The translations under genes and the position numbers were made by a program. Below are positions 32,617-33,038 of a stretch of 33,038 nt of DNA, one piece after another; position 1 is the first letter of the stretch; each line of letters starts with the position of its first letter. The stretch is taken from positions 1 through 33,038 of the forward strand of contig VFJM01000025.1 in assembly GCA_009886055.1 (NCBI GenBank). Reading direction: 5' to 3'. Below the pieces are notes generated by a model that had not been told where the DNA came from, did not search any database, and worked only from the letters and a program-made list of their open reading frames with translations. Origin of the DNA: Geobacter sp. GTDB lineage: Bacteria > Desulfobacterota > Desulfuromonadia > Geobacterales > Pseudopelobacteraceae.

Positions 32617-33038
32617 TCACATCCGATTCATCAGACTCGCGGCGCAGGCGGCTCCAAAACCGTTGTCGATGTTGACGACCGTTACCCCGGAGGCGCAGGA
32701 GTTGAGCATCCCGAGCAGAGCCGCGATGCCGCCGAAGGAAGCGCCATACCCGACCGAAGTCGGCACCGCAATCACCGGTTTATCCACCAGCCCTCCGACG
32801 ACCGAAGGGAGCGCACCTTCCATGCCGGCCACCACGATAATGACCGCGGCTGCGTTCAACTGTTCGCTCCGGGCCAGCAGCCGGTGAATACCGGCCACGC
32901 CGACATCGTAGATCTGCTCGACCTGGTTACCCAGAAAGCGGGCCGTTACGAGCGCCTCTGCCGCAACCGGAATATCGGACGTGCCGGCTGAAACAACCAG
33001 AATCGTCCCCTTCCCCCGCTGTTCCGGCGGCTGATGCT
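32617..33038 (-). CDS. larB: LarB: pyridinium-3,5-biscarboxylic acid mononucleotide synthase (partial, 5' end beyond window)
   Basis: [123 protein letters not shown]; frame open to the window edge. Confidence 0.92.
   Translation of the reverse strand, partial: HQPPEQRGKGTILVVSAGTSDIPVAAEALVTARFLGNQVEQIYDVGVAGIHRLLARSEQLNAAAVIIVVAGMEGALPSVVGGLVDKPVIAVPTSVGYGASFGGIAALLGMLNSCASGVTVVNIDNGFGAACAASLMNRM

Overview
The window reads as a mostly housekeeping chromosomal segment with one accessory insert. From the left: the end of a nuo (complex I) operon (nuoE-D-C-B-A, minus strand, with the apparent start of nuoF at the edge); hemL; a short Fo-only ATP synthase cluster (atpZ/I-like, atpI-like, atpB, atpE) closed by a strong bidirectional hairpin; an LptM-like lipoprotein and a GspB/ExeA-type pair; an arginine biosynthesis run (argB-D-F-G, a Nudix plus nitrilase-fold pair, argH); a REC-histidine kinase; alaS; recX; pilT; recA; mutM; cinA; and larC. 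The last gene, at the right edge, is larB. Gene content and order look like Geobacterales/Desulfuromonadia (inference; no search was run). The accessory part lies between larB and larC: two overlapping minus-strand genes (ATGA overlap). The first encodes a 1398-aa protein with an N-terminal GT4-like glycosyltransferase domain, a STAND-type P-loop NTPase and seven 46-aa TPR units. The second encodes a Schlafen AlbA_2/GHKL protein. This pair is the best candidate for an undescribed, possibly anti-phage or conflict, system. A second candidate is a ~50-bp imperfect inverted-repeat element found directly downstream of the stop codons of both atpB and argD in the same sense orientation. I saw no tRNA, rRNA or CRISPR array.
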